DNA from: DAIDJM01 sp964250215
GTDB lineage: Bacteria; Pseudomonadota; Alphaproteobacteria; Acetobacterales; Acetobacteraceae
Length of the DNA stretch: 30,499 nt
Assembly: GCA_964250215.1 (NCBI GenBank)
Contig: CAXUEX010000015.1
Span: forward strand, 1-30,499
Direction of reading: 5' to 3'
Below the pieces are notes generated by a model, which was given only the letters and a program-made list of their open reading frames with translations, had not been told where the DNA came from and ran no database searches. The stretch's first letter is position 1. The number at the start of each line of letters is the position of its first letter. This document shows positions 1 through 8,247 of this stretch, one piece after another. A program made the position numbers and the translations under genes.

Positions 1-192
1 GGGCATGGTGGCGGCCAAGCGGAGCAGCGCCTCGCGCAGCTGCGCGCACCAGAGGTGGGTGGGACGGACGATCAGGAGATGGCGGATTTTTCCCGGGCAG
101 GCTTCGGCGATCGCGTCCGCGATGCGGGCGATGACTTCGAGCAGGGCGAGGATGATTTCGGGGGGTTGCTGGGGTGGCACAGTTAGGGACAC
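1..192 (-). CDS. Unknown protein, N-terminal part, cut by window edge
   Basis: A minus-strand frame runs open from a stop at 214-216 to base 1. The most upstream plausible start is a GTG at 192, giving 64 residues before the window ends; a second GTG lies at 180. The peptide begins with a Pro/Gln-rich segment and then an amphipathic helical stretch (EIILALLEVIARIADAIAEA) followed by a Leu/Arg-rich part. I do not recognise the family. No convincing ribosome binding site is seen. The start codon sits inside a short inverted repeat, GTTAG-5-CTAAC at 182-196, which could be an operator or an element boundary. It could also be a spurious frame. No neighbour context is available on its downstream side. 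Confidence 0.35.
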   Translation of the reverse strand, partial: MSLTVPPQQPPEIILALLEVIARIADAIAEACPGKIRHLLIVRPTHLWCAQLREALLRLAATMP

Positions 193-300
193 TAACGGTA
201 TCCGGGTGTTTGGTCAAGGGGTTTTTTGCGGCCTGTGGTGGCGGGGGGTGTGGTCGATCCGGGACATCCGGCGTCGATTACGTAACGATCTTCATGGTTG

Positions 301-329
301 CTACGTTCCGTCTTCCCCTACGTTCCGTC
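301..329. repeat. 12-bp direct repeat pair
   Basis: CTACGTTCCGTC occurs at 301-312 and again, identically, at 318-329, a 17-bp period in the gap downstream of mmsB. No other copy is seen nearby. It may be a pair of protein binding sites or a slippage duplication; nothing in the sequence decides between them. Confidence 0.5.
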
Positions 330-337
330 CCCAAGGA

Positions 338-363
338 GGCGGATGGCGCTGCGCTTATCCGCC
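338..363. repeat. REP-like palindrome with ATCCGCCCTACG end
   Basis: GGCGGAT (338-344) and ATCCGCC (357-363) form a 7-bp inverted repeat around a 12-base GC-rich centre, followed by CTACG. Read on the minus strand it begins CGTAGGGCGGATAAGCGCAG, which resembles a class of repetitive extragenic palindromes scattered in many proteobacteria, some associated with RAYT (REP-associated tyrosine) transposases. Family membership is from memory of the pattern. Only one copy lies in this window. Confidence 0.5.
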
Positions 364-424
364 CTACGATTGTTGCAATGATGCTGCGATCTGAGGTGGC
401 CTAGTTACCGCGTAGGCGAGCCTG

Positions 425-1297
425 CTAGCCGCGGATATCTTTTATTACACCGGAGAAATCGAGGCTGCCGTTGCCTTCGGCAACGAACCGCTCATAGATC
501 TCGGTCGCGGCGCGGCCGAGGTCGGTGCGGGCGGCGGCGGCGGCGGCCTGGGACAGGCGGAGATCCTTCAGCATCAGCGCGGCGGCGAAGCCGCCGGCGT
601 AATCGCGGTTGGCGGGGCTCGCCGGGACCGGGCCGGGCACCGGGCAATACGTCGTGAGGCTCCAGCACTGGCCCGACGACGTGGACGCGACGCGGAACAG
701 GGCCTCGTGCGACAGGCCGAGTTTTTCCGCCAGAACGAAGGCCTCGCTCACGGCGATCATGGAAATGCCGAGGATCATGTTGTTGCAGATTTTCGCGGCC
801 TGGCCGGCGCCGGGGCCGCCGCAACGGACGATGTTCTTTCCCATGGCGGCGAGGAGCGGCTCGGCGGCTTCCATGCCGTCGGCATCGCCGCCCAGCATGA
901 AGGTGAGGGTGCCGGCTTCCGCGCCGCCCACGCCGCCCGAGACCGGTGCATCGACGCCGCGCATGCCGGCGGCGGCCGCGCGCGCATGCGCGGTGCGCGC
1001 CTCGTTCAAGTCGATCGTGGAACTGTCGATGAAGAGCGTGCCGGGGGCGGCGGCTTTCAGCAGGGCCGTTTCGTAAAGCTCGATCACGTGGCGGCCGGAG
1101 GGCAGCATGGTGACCACCGCCTCCGCTTCGCGCACCGCGTGCGACGGCTCGTCCACAATCGCCACGCCGCCCGCAGCGGCCGCCTCGCGCGCCGCCGGCA
1201 CGGGGTCGAAGCCCCAAACATGATGGCCGTCCTTCACCAGGTTGCGCGCCATCGGGCCACCCATGTTGCCGAGCCCGAGAAAGCCGATCTTCGCCAT
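425..1297 (-). CDS. mmsB: 3-hydroxyisobutyrate dehydrogenase
   Basis: A 290-residue NAD-dependent beta-hydroxyacid dehydrogenase, predicted to oxidise 3-hydroxyisobutyrate to methylmalonate semialdehyde in valine catabolism. The N-terminus carries the Rossmann signature GFLGLGNMGGPMARNL. Around residues 118-135 is the substrate-loop motif DAPVSGGVGGAEAGTLTFML, and near 170 the catalytic-lysine segment GQAAKICNNMILG, all typical of this family and in the usual order. Length is normal. The ATG at 1297 is preceded by GAGGG at a spacing of about 8. It lies 11 bases downstream of the mmsA stop, so the two genes are almost certainly co-transcribed, with the dehydrogenase product feeding MmsA. Other beta-hydroxyacid dehydrogenases (tartronate semialdehyde reductase) share these motifs; the mmsA neighbour favours this assignment. 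Confidence 0.92.
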   Translation of the reverse strand: MAKIGFLGLGNMGGPMARNLVKDGHHVWGFDPVPAAREAAAAGGVAIVDEPSHAVREAEAVVTMLPSGRHVIELYETALLKAAAPGTLFIDSSTIDLNEARTAHARAAAAGMRGVDAPVSGGVGGAEAGTLTFMLGGDADGMEAAEPLLAAMGKNIVRCGGPGAGQAAKICNNMILGISMIAVSEAFVLAEKLGLSHEALFRVASTSSGQCWSLTTYCPVPGPVPASPANRDYAGGFAAALMLKDLRLSQAAAAAARTDLGRAATEIYERFVAEGNGSLDFSGVIKDIRG

Positions 1298-1308
1298 GGA
1301 ACGCGCCC

Positions 1309-2805
1309 TCAGTTCAGCGTCGGGATCACGAAACTGGCCCCTTCCTTCGCGCCGGACGGCCAGCGCGAGGTCACGGTTTTAGTTTTGGTATAGAAACGCA
1401 CCGAATCCGGCCCGTGCTGGTTCAGGTCGCCGAACCCCGATCGCTTCCAGCCGCCGAATGTGTGATACGCGAGCGGCACGGGGATCGGCACATTCACCCC
1501 CACCATGCCGACCTGCACGCGATGCACGAAATCGCGCGCCGCATCGCCATCCCGCGTGAAGATTGCCACGCCGTTGCCATACTCATGCTGGTCCGCCAGC
1601 CCCAGCGCTTCTTCATAATTTTCCGCCCGCACCACGGAAAGCACCGGGCCAAAAATCTCCTCCTTGTAGATGCGCATCTCCGGCTTCACGTGATCGAACA
1701 GCGATCCACCGATGAAAAATCCGCCCTCGTAGCCCTGCATCGCGAAATCCCGCCCATCCACCGCCAGCGTGGCACCTTCGCGCACGCCGATGTCGATATA
1801 GTCGCGCACGCGGTGCAGCGCATCTTGCGAAACCAGCGGCCCATAATCCGCGCCCGCATCGGTGGAAAGGCCGATCCGCAGCGCTTCCACGCGCGGCACC
1901 AGCCGTTCCATTAGCGCATCGGCCACCTTGCGGCCCACGGGCACCGCCACCGATATCGCCATGCAGCGCTCCCCCGCCGAGCCGTATCCGGCGCCGATCA
2001 GCGCGTCCACGGTTTGATCGAGATCGGCATCCGGCATCACGATGGCGTGGTTCTTCGCGCCGCCGAAACATTGCGCGCGTTTGCCATGCGCCGCCGCGGT
2101 GGAATAGATGTGTTGCGCAATCGGTGTCGATCCGACGAAGCCCACCGCGGCAACGCGCGGATCGGTCAGCAGCGTATCCACCGCTTCGCGATCGCCGTTC
2201 ACCACGTTCAGCACGCCCGGCGGCAGCCCGGCTTCCACGAACAGCTCGGCCAGGCGCAGCGGCACGGAGGGATCGCGCTCGGAGGGTTTCAGCACCATGG
2301 CGTTGCCGCAGGCGAGCGCGGGGCCGGCCTTCCACAACGGAATCATCGCCGGAAAATTGAACGGCGTGATCGCCGCCACCACGCCCAGCGGCTGGCGCAG
2401 CGAATACACATCGATGCCGGTGCCGGCATTGTCGGTGAACTCGCCTTTCAGCAGATGCGGAATGCCGATCGCGAACTCCACCACGTCCAGCCCGCGCAGA
2501 ATGTCCCCCTTCGCGTCCGGAAGCGTTTTGCCGTGCTCGGAGGAGAGCAGCCGCGCGAGTTCGTCCATGTGCGCATGCACCAGCTCCACAAAGCGCATCA
2601 GCACACGCGCCCGGCGCTGCGGGTTGATGGCGGCCCAGCCCGGCTGCGCCGCCGCCGCGTTCGCGATCGCCGCCTGCATTTCGGCGCGGCTTGCCAGCGG
2701 CACGCGCGCTTGCACCTCGCCGGTATTGGGATCGAACACGTCGGCGGTGCGGCCGGAACCCGGAACGTGCTGGCCACCGATGAAATGCATAAGCGTGCGG
2801 GGCAT
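1309..2805 (-). CDS. mmsA: Methylmalonate-semialdehyde dehydrogenase (CoA-acylating)
   Basis: A 498-residue aldehyde dehydrogenase that converts methylmalonate semialdehyde (or malonate semialdehyde) with CoA and NAD to propionyl-CoA (or acetyl-CoA), the final step of the distal valine pathway. Visible motifs are the N-terminal FDPNTGEVQARVPLAS, the NAD-binding region AAITPFNFPAMIPLWK, VGFVGSTPIA, and the active-site segment GSAGERCMAISVAV with the nucleophilic Cys at residue 281, close to Cys285 of characterised enzymes. The CoA-acylating subgroup lacks the general-base Glu of ordinary aldehyde dehydrogenases, and the corresponding position reads CFGGAKNH here. The start at 2805 is preceded by AGGTG; an in-frame ATG at 2790 is the alternative. 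It is the first gene of a two-gene operon with mmsB and is divergent from the aminotransferase at 2927 across 121 bp. Confidence 0.95.
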   Translation of the reverse strand: MPRTLMHFIGGQHVPGSGRTADVFDPNTGEVQARVPLASRAEMQAAIANAAAAQPGWAAINPQRRARVLMRFVELVHAHMDELARLLSSEHGKTLPDAKGDILRGLDVVEFAIGIPHLLKGEFTDNAGTGIDVYSLRQPLGVVAAITPFNFPAMIPLWKAGPALACGNAMVLKPSERDPSVPLRLAELFVEAGLPPGVLNVVNGDREAVDTLLTDPRVAAVGFVGSTPIAQHIYSTAAAHGKRAQCFGGAKNHAIVMPDADLDQTVDALIGAGYGSAGERCMAISVAVPVGRKVADALMERLVPRVEALRIGLSTDAGADYGPLVSQDALHRVRDYIDIGVREGATLAVDGRDFAMQGYEGGFFIGGSLFDHVKPEMRIYKEEIFGPVLSVVRAENYEEALGLADQHEYGNGVAIFTRDGDAARDFVHRVQVGMVGVNVPIPVPLAYHTFGGWKRSGFGDLNQHGPDSVRFYTKTKTVTSRWPSGAKEGASFVIPTLN

Positions 2806-2926
2806 GGAACACCTGATCTTGCGAGAGGGGAGGAATTGCCACCGTGTTTAAAGCCGGCCGCCGCCCCGGGCAAAGCCGCCGCCGGAATGGGTGGCAGGCG
2901 GCACGCGCGGGGGCTACAAGGCAGGC

Positions 2927-4129
2927 ATGAAGCTCACCGCCGCGCGGCTGGACCGCATCAGCCCCAGCCAGACCATTGCCATCAGCAGCCAGGCGCGCGC
3001 GCTGAAGGCCGCCGGCCGCGACATCATCAGCCTGTCGGCCGGCGAGCCCGATTTCGACACCCCGGCCAACATCAAGCAGGCCGCGATCCGCGCCATCGAA
3101 CGCGGCGAGACGAAATACACCGACGTGGGCGGCACGCCGGTGCTGCGCCGCGCGATCGCCGCGAAGTTCAAGCGCGATAGCGGGCTGGAATACGATATCT
3201 CGGAAATCATCGTATCCACCGGCGGCAAGCAGGTGATCTACAACGCCATGCTCGCGACGCTCGATGCCGGCGACGAGGCGATCATCCCGAGCCCCTGCTG
3301 GGTCAGCTATCCCGATATCGTGGCGCTGGCCGAAGCCACGCCGGTGATCGTGCCGTGCGGCCAGAACAACGGGTTCAAGCTGCGCGCCGAAGATCTGCAA
3401 GCCGCGATCACGCCGCGCACGAAATGGTTTCTGCTGAACTCGCCGTGCAATCCCACGGGCGCGGCCTATTCCGAAGCCGATCTGCGGCCGCTCTGCGACG
3501 TGCTGCTGCGCCACCCGAATGTGTGGATATTCACCGACGATATTTATGAAAAGCTCGTCTATGACGGTTTCCGGGCCGTTACCGTCGCGCAAGTGGAACC
3601 CAGGCTGCGCGACCGTACCGTGACGATGAACGGCTGCTCGAAAGCCTATGCGATGACCGGCTGGCGCATCGGTTTTGCCGGCGCGCCGGCGGCGCTGGTG
3701 AAGGCGATGGACAAGCTGCAGAGCCAGTCCACCTCCAACGCCAGCTCCATCAGCCAGGCGGCCGCGCTGGCGGCGCTGGAGGGGCCACAGGATAGCGTGG
3801 CTGAAATGGCCGCGGTGTATCGCGAGCGCCGCGACATTGTGGTGGCAGCGCTGAACGCCACTCCGGGCCTGAACTGCCACAAGCCGGAAGGCGCGTTTTA
3901 TGTGTTCCCCGGTCTGCACGGCTGCATCGGCAAGACCAGCGCCGCCGGCCAGCGCATCGAAACCGACGAGGATTTCGTCGGCGCGCTGCTCGCGGAACAA
4001 GGCGTGGCGGCCGTGCACGGTTCGGCTTTTGCTTATCCCGGGCATTTCCGCGTCAGCTACGCCACCGATACGAATTCGCTGATCGAGGCCTGCCACCGCA
4101 TCCGGCGCTTCTGCGAGTCGCTGTCCTGA
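2927..4129 (+). CDS. Class I pyridoxal-phosphate aminotransferase (aspartate-type)
   Basis: A 400-residue fold-type I aminotransferase close to bacterial aspartate aminotransferases of the Igamma/Ib type. The sequence opens MKLTAARLDRISPSQTIAIS and carries DIISLSAGEPDFDTP, the cofactor-contact motif NSPCNPTGA, the PLP-lysine segment SKAYAMTGWRIG (Lys239) and a C-terminal FRVSYA whose Arg binds the substrate alpha-carboxylate. The length matches the family. The frame is open upstream to 2891, but the ATG at 2927 has AAGGCAGG just before it and gives the standard N-terminus. Substrate cannot be fixed from sequence; aspartate/2-oxoglutarate is most likely, and a broad-specificity or prephenate role is possible. 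It is followed after 68 bases by a second, related aminotransferase. Confidence 0.9.
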   Translation: MKLTAARLDRISPSQTIAISSQARALKAAGRDIISLSAGEPDFDTPANIKQAAIRAIERGETKYTDVGGTPVLRRAIAAKFKRDSGLEYDISEIIVSTGGKQVIYNAMLATLDAGDEAIIPSPCWVSYPDIVALAEATPVIVPCGQNNGFKLRAEDLQAAITPRTKWFLLNSPCNPTGAAYSEADLRPLCDVLLRHPNVWIFTDDIYEKLVYDGFRAVTVAQVEPRLRDRTVTMNGCSKAYAMTGWRIGFAGAPAALVKAMDKLQSQSTSNASSISQAAALAALEGPQDSVAEMAAVYRERRDIVVAALNATPGLNCHKPEGAFYVFPGLHGCIGKTSAAGQRIETDEDFVGALLAEQGVAAVHGSAFAYPGHFRVSYATDTNSLIEACHRIRRFCESLS

Positions 4130-4197
4130 GCCCGGCGGCAGGGTCGGCTTTTCCGCCGCTCTCCGCGCTCGCGGTCCGCACCGAAATCGCGGCCACC

Positions 4198-5352
4198 ATG
4201 GCCACTGCCGCCCGCGCCCGCGAACTGCGCGCGGCGGGCCGCGACATCATCTCGCTCACGCTCGGCGAACCGGGCTTCGCCACGCCGCCGCACATCGTGG
4301 AAGCGGCGCACCAGGCGGCGCTTCGGGGCGAGACCAAATACCCGCCGATTGCCGGCACGGCCGCCCTGCTCGCGGCCATCCGGGAAAAATTCCGGCAGGA
4401 GAACGGGCTGGCGTTCGGGCCGGACGAGGTGCTGGTGGCGCATGGCGGGCGGCAGATTATTTTCGATGCGTTTGCGGCCACGCTCGATGCCGGCAGCGAA
4501 ATTGTCGTTCCGGCCCCATACTGGAATGCCTACCCGCTGCTGGCCCGCATGTTCGGCGCGACGGCTTCTGCGGTTGTCTGCGATGCCGATCGGGATTTTC
4601 TGCCCGATCCCGCCGCTCTCGCCGCCGCGATCACGCCGCGCACGCGCTGGCTGGTGCTGAACTTTCCCAACAACCCCAGCGGCGCGGTGTGCCCGCCCGA
4701 ACACCTGGGCAGGATCGCCGAAGTGCTGCGGCCGCACCCCCATGTGTGGATCCTTTCCGATGAGATCTACGAACAGACGGTTCATGACGGCACGCGAAAC
4801 ACCGGCATAGCCGGCATCGCCGCCGATCTCGGGCCGCGCACGCTCACGCTCAGCGGCGTGTCGAAAACCTATGCGATGACCGGGTGGCGCGTTGGTTACG
4901 CGGGCGGACCGGCGCCGCTGATTGCCGCGATGGCGCGCGTGCAGGGCCAGAGCACGGGCGGCGTTTCCCCCATCGCCCAGGCGGCGGCGCTGGCGGCGCT
5001 CACCGGCCCGCAGGATTGCGTGGCCGAGATGCGGGCCGCCTATGCCACGCGGGCGGCCAATATGGCGCGGGCGCTGCACGCCATTCCCGGCCTGCGCTGC
5101 CGCCGGCCGCAGGGCGCGTTTTACCTGTTTCCGGAGGTGTCCGGCTGCCTTGGCCGCCTGAGCCCGGGGGGGCACCCACTGCAAACCGATGCCGATCTCG
5201 CCGCGGCTTTGCTGGAGGAGGCCGGGGTTGCTGCCGTGCACGGGGCGGCGTTCGGCCTTTCGCCGCATCTTCGTTTCAGCACCGCGGCCACCGACGCGGA
5301 ACTTGAAGCCGCCATCCCCCGCATTGCCGCGTTTTGCGCCGCGCTTCGCTGA
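4198..5352 (+). CDS. Second class I aminotransferase, tandem to the first; 5' end uncertain
   Basis: A PLP-dependent aminotransferase of 384 residues from the ATG at 4198. It has DIISLTLGEPGFATP, NFPNNPSGA, the PLP-lysine motif SKTYAMTGWRVG (Lys223) and a C-terminal LRFST with the expected Arg, so the catalytic set is complete. It is clearly related to its upstream neighbour throughout and probably arose by tandem duplication, but differs enough to have another substrate. The start is doubtful: the ATG at 4198 has no Shine-Dalgarno sequence, and the in-frame translation upstream (ending LSALAVRTEIAAT) resembles the N-terminal helix of the family. No ATG, GTG or TTG lies in that 68-base gap in frame; a CTG at 4126 would overlap the previous stop as CTGA. 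The pair is probably co-transcribed. Confidence 0.85.
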   Translation: MATAARARELRAAGRDIISLTLGEPGFATPPHIVEAAHQAALRGETKYPPIAGTAALLAAIREKFRQENGLAFGPDEVLVAHGGRQIIFDAFAATLDAGSEIVVPAPYWNAYPLLARMFGATASAVVCDADRDFLPDPAALAAAITPRTRWLVLNFPNNPSGAVCPPEHLGRIAEVLRPHPHVWILSDEIYEQTVHDGTRNTGIAGIAADLGPRTLTLSGVSKTYAMTGWRVGYAGGPAPLIAAMARVQGQSTGGVSPIAQAAALAALTGPQDCVAEMRAAYATRAANMARALHAIPGLRCRRPQGAFYLFPEVSGCLGRLSPGGHPLQTDADLAAALLEEAGVAAVHGAAFGLSPHLRFSTAATDAELEAAIPRIAAFCAALR

Positions 5353-5440
5353 TCGGCGGCACCACCGGGAAGCTGCGATCAACGAAGCCGAAACCTTCCC
5401 GCCGTAGCTTCCGCCGCGATTGCAGGATTGGCCCCGCAGG

Positions 5441-7171
5441 ATGGGCGAGTATCGAGCGTTGTCCTCTCCCCCGCGCCCGGCCGTGCCGCGCGAGGCGGCC
5501 ATCCTGCCGCCGCTTGCGCAAGCGGCGCTGAACGGGGTGCGCTTCGGCCTGATCGCGCTGGATCGCGAGCTCGTGGTTCGTCTTGTGACACGCCAGGCTG
5601 CGGAAATGCTCGGCCTGTTCCATGGCACGCAATCCGGCGGTGTGCCGATCCTGCGCATGCTCGCGCAGAGCCACGTGCTGGATGAAGCGGCGCTGCAAGC
5701 CTTTGCGGCTGCATTGCACAACATTGAATCCGCGGCGCCGCGTGAAATGCTGCTGCCGCTCCCCGCGCCCACCTTCTGCCGCACGCTCGCGCTGGAAATC
5801 CGCCGCGCCGGCGATTGCGGCTTCGTGATCACGATGGAGGACATCACCAGCCAATCGGCGCTGCAGGATTGTCGCGTCGCACAGCTCGAAACCGATCCGG
5901 TCACGGGCCTGCCGCATCGCCAGCATTTTCTGCGCGTGCTGCGCGAAGCGCTGGATGCCGCGCCGGCGTCGCTGGCCGTGCTGCGCCTGGGCCTGCGCCG
6001 CTTTCGGCCGGTGAACGAGGCACTTGGCAATGCGGGCGGTGATGCTCTGCTGCGTCTCGCTGGCGGCCGGCTCGGCGGCTGCCTGCGCGGCACCGATCTG
6101 CTGGCGCGCTACGGCGCCGCGGAATTCGCCGCCATTCTGCACAATGCCCAAGATCGCGAAGCGCTCGCCCGCCTGGCCGAGCGCATCACCCAATTGCTCT
6201 CGCGCCCCTACCTCGTCGAAGGCCAGCTCATTACGCTCGGCGCCAGCATCGGCATGGCCTGCGCGCCCGAGGACGGCGACACGATCGATGTTCTCATGGC
6301 GAATGCCGGCCTGGCGCTGGCCGCCGCCCGCGCCGAAGCCCGTGGTGAGCCGCAATTCTTTGAGCCACGCCTGACCGAAGCCGCGAGCCGCCAGCAGAAG
6401 CTCGAGTCCGATCTCGGCCGCGCGCTGGCCGCGGGCGAGTTCGAGCTGCATTATCAGCCGCAGGTGGAACTCGGCTCGGGCTGTGTGCGCGTGCTGGAGG
6501 CGCTGATCCGCTGGCGCACCGAATCCGGCCTGATTCCGCCGTCCGATTTTATCCCGATTGCGGAGCAAACCGGCCTGATCGAGCCGCTCGGCGAGTGGGT
6601 GCTCGATCGCGCGTGCCGTGACGCCGCTTGCTGGCCCGACGGTATATCGGTCGCCGTGAACGCCTCGCCGCTGCAATTCGAAAGCGGCCATTTCGCAACC
6701 ACCGTCGCGCGCGTGCTCGAGCGGACCGGCCTGCCCGCACATCGGCTGGAGGTGGAAATCACGGAAAGCCTGCTGCTGCGCGGTCTGGACAGCGTTTGCG
6801 CCACGTTGGACAAGCTGCGACGGCTGGGCGTGGCGATTGTGCTCGACGATTTCGGCACCGGCTATGCCGCGCTGAGTCAGCTCACGCGTTTCCGCTTCGA
6901 CAAGATCAAGATCGATCGCTCCTTCATCAGCGCGTCCGACACCGGCGCGGAGCACGAAGCCATCGTGGGGGCCATCGCCACCCTCGGCGCCAGGCTGTGC
7001 GTCGCCACCACGGCCGAGGGCGTGGAAACCGCGGCGCAGCTAGACCGCATGCGCAGCCATGGCTGCACCCAGGTGCAGGGCTATTACTTCAGCCGCCCCG
7101 TCCCCGCCGCTGCCATTCCCGGGCTCCTGGAAAGGCTGTGCGCGAGCCACCCTGTGGCCGAGCTTGGCTGA
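5441..7171 (+). CDS. PAS-like/degenerate GGDEF/EAL protein (cyclic-di-GMP phosphodiesterase)
   Basis: About 576 residues, predicted cytoplasmic with no membrane segment. Residues about 20-140 look like a PAS-type sensor region (FGLIALDRELVVRLVTRQAA, ending FVITMEDITSQ). A GGDEF domain follows after TDPVTGLPHR, but its signature reads GAAEF (residues 225-229), so cyclase activity is unlikely. The EAL domain looks intact: EALIRW with Glu353, then EITES, DDFGTGYAALSQL, KIDRSFI, TTAEGVET and QGYYFSRP. By family knowledge this predicts c-di-GMP hydrolysis, with the degenerate GGDEF perhaps acting as a GTP or c-di-GMP sensor. ATG 5441 and TTG 5420 are the candidate starts; neither has a good ribosome binding site. 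The stop lies in one arm (GGCTGA) of a small inverted repeat whose other arm holds the stop of the convergent gene at 7190. Confidence 0.9.
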   Translation: MGEYRALSSPPRPAVPREAAILPPLAQAALNGVRFGLIALDRELVVRLVTRQAAEMLGLFHGTQSGGVPILRMLAQSHVLDEAALQAFAAALHNIESAAPREMLLPLPAPTFCRTLALEIRRAGDCGFVITMEDITSQSALQDCRVAQLETDPVTGLPHRQHFLRVLREALDAAPASLAVLRLGLRRFRPVNEALGNAGGDALLRLAGGRLGGCLRGTDLLARYGAAEFAAILHNAQDREALARLAERITQLLSRPYLVEGQLITLGASIGMACAPEDGDTIDVLMANAGLALAAARAEARGEPQFFEPRLTEAASRQQKLESDLGRALAAGEFELHYQPQVELGSGCVRVLEALIRWRTESGLIPPSDFIPIAEQTGLIEPLGEWVLDRACRDAACWPDGISVAVNASPLQFESGHFATTVARVLERTGLPAHRLEVEITESLLLRGLDSVCATLDKLRRLGVAIVLDDFGTGYAALSQLTRFRFDKIKIDRSFISASDTGAEHEAIVGAIATLGARLCVATTAEGVETAAQLDRMRSHGCTQVQGYYFSRPVPAAAIPGLLERLCASHPVAELG

Positions 7172-7189
7172 CTTCGGGAAGAAGCTGCC

Positions 7190-7372
7190 TCAGCCCACGC
7201 CCGTGTTGTCGTCGCCGTGCCAGATCGTCGCCACGATGGTGATCTCCGTCACCGTCACGCCGGTATAGCCCTGCTGCTTCCAGGTCTGCGCCACGATCGT
7301 GGCCTGTTCCACGGTATCCTCCCGATGGGTTGCCGGAGCTCCATCCTTCTGGCCTTGAATCATATATGGCAT
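7190..7372 (-). CDS. Small conserved-looking protein of unknown function
   Basis: A 60-residue polar protein beginning MPYMIQGQKDGAPATHREDT and ending in a Thr/Val/Ile-rich stretch (GYTGVTVTEITIVATIW). The start is supported by GGGAGG seven bases upstream of the ATG at 7372, one of the better ribosome binding sites in the region. An open frame extends to 7396 but would place the start inside that site. The pattern of TVEQATIVAQTWKQQGY followed by beta-prone residues suggests a small alpha/beta fold, like many short cytosolic proteins that display a tag-along helix and strand. I cannot name a family. It lies downstream of the YceI gene on the same strand (86-base gap) and is convergent with the EAL gene. 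Confidence 0.6.
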   Translation of the reverse strand: MPYMIQGQKDGAPATHREDTVEQATIVAQTWKQQGYTGVTVTEITIVATIWHGDDNTGVG

Positions 7373-7458
7373 CCCATGCCTCCCGTGCTGCCACACTCAT
7401 TCTAAGGTCGTGTCAAAATTCGGCAAGGGCCGGGGCGAAGGTCGGCAACGGGATCGCC

Positions 7459-8073
7459 CTATCCCCGCTTCTCGAACGAAGCCGCGATCGTGATCTGCAA
7501 ATCGTTCGAGATTGCCGGCACCAAATTGTCCACGCCCCAGACGCTGCGCCGCAATGTGCCCGCCAGGGAAAACCCGAGCTGCTCGCGGCCGCTGAAAGGG
7601 CTCACCGCCGCGCCATTGAATGTTGCCCGCAACAATAGCGGATGGGTCTCGCCATGCAGAGTCAGCTCCCCGCGGACGTCCGCCGTGTTCCCGCCCGTTG
7701 GCACCACTTGCACCGATCGAAAACGCATGGCGGGGAAATGCGCCGCATCCAGCCACCCCGGCCCCCGCAGCTTCTCATCCAGCACGGCGTTCGTGGTGTG
7801 CAGCGAAGCCACCGGCACGCTCACTTCCACCGTCATTGAAGCTGGATCGGCCGGATCGAAGCGCAGCGTGCCTTCACAGTCCGAAAACACGCCGGAATAT
7901 TCCGTTAGCCCCAAATGCATCACGCTGAACAGCACCTGCGTATGCGCTGCCTCCACGGCATAGATCCCGGCCGGCGCCCGCATGGGATCGGCATCGGGCG
8001 GCGACCAGGCGGCGCTGAGCAGCGCGCTGCACGAGCCCAGCAGCAGGGCGGCGACAAACACGATGCGGCGCAT
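7459..8073 (-). CDS. YceI-family protein (polyisoprenoid-binding-like), exported
   Basis: A 204-residue protein with an N-terminal signal sequence (MRRIVFVAALLLGSCSALLS). LGSC at residues 12-15 could be a lipobox with Cys15 as the lipidated residue, or cleavage could occur later by signal peptidase I. The mature part follows the YceI lipocalin-like pattern: YAVEAAHTQVLFSVMHLGLTEYSG, GTLRFDP, VEVSVPVASLHT, FPAMRFRS, and a C-terminal SVWGVDNLVPAISNDLQITI. YceI proteins form a beta-barrel that binds isoprenoid chains in the periplasm; the physiological role is usually unclear. It is divergent from the CoA-transferase gene at 8248 across 174 bases and could share a control region with it. Confidence 0.88.
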   Translation of the reverse strand: MRRIVFVAALLLGSCSALLSAAWSPPDADPMRAPAGIYAVEAAHTQVLFSVMHLGLTEYSGVFSDCEGTLRFDPADPASMTVEVSVPVASLHTTNAVLDEKLRGPGWLDAAHFPAMRFRSVQVVPTGGNTADVRGELTLHGETHPLLLRATFNGAAVSPFSGREQLGFSLAGTLRRSVWGVDNLVPAISNDLQITIAASFEKRG

Positions 8074-8247
8074 GACGCCATTTCGGCGCAGGGCCGGCCC
8101 GGATGCAAGAGCGGGCTGCCGTGCCGCGGTCGGGCTTGGCCTTAGCTTTGGCCGGTCTTGTCAACCCCGGGCGGGTAAGCAACCCCTGGCGGCGCCGGCC
8201 TGAACGCGGCTACGTTTCGCCGCCGATCAAACGGGGGGGTCCGGACC

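Noticed and set aside
1613..4096. An 827-residue minus-strand frame over mmsA and the first aminotransferase
   Set aside because: It covers two genes with strong family evidence in other frames, and shows no recognisable domain.
4057..6955. Long minus-strand frames (678 and 559 residues) across the second aminotransferase and the EAL gene
   Set aside because: Shadow frames of well-identified plus-strand genes; compositionally biased and without motifs.
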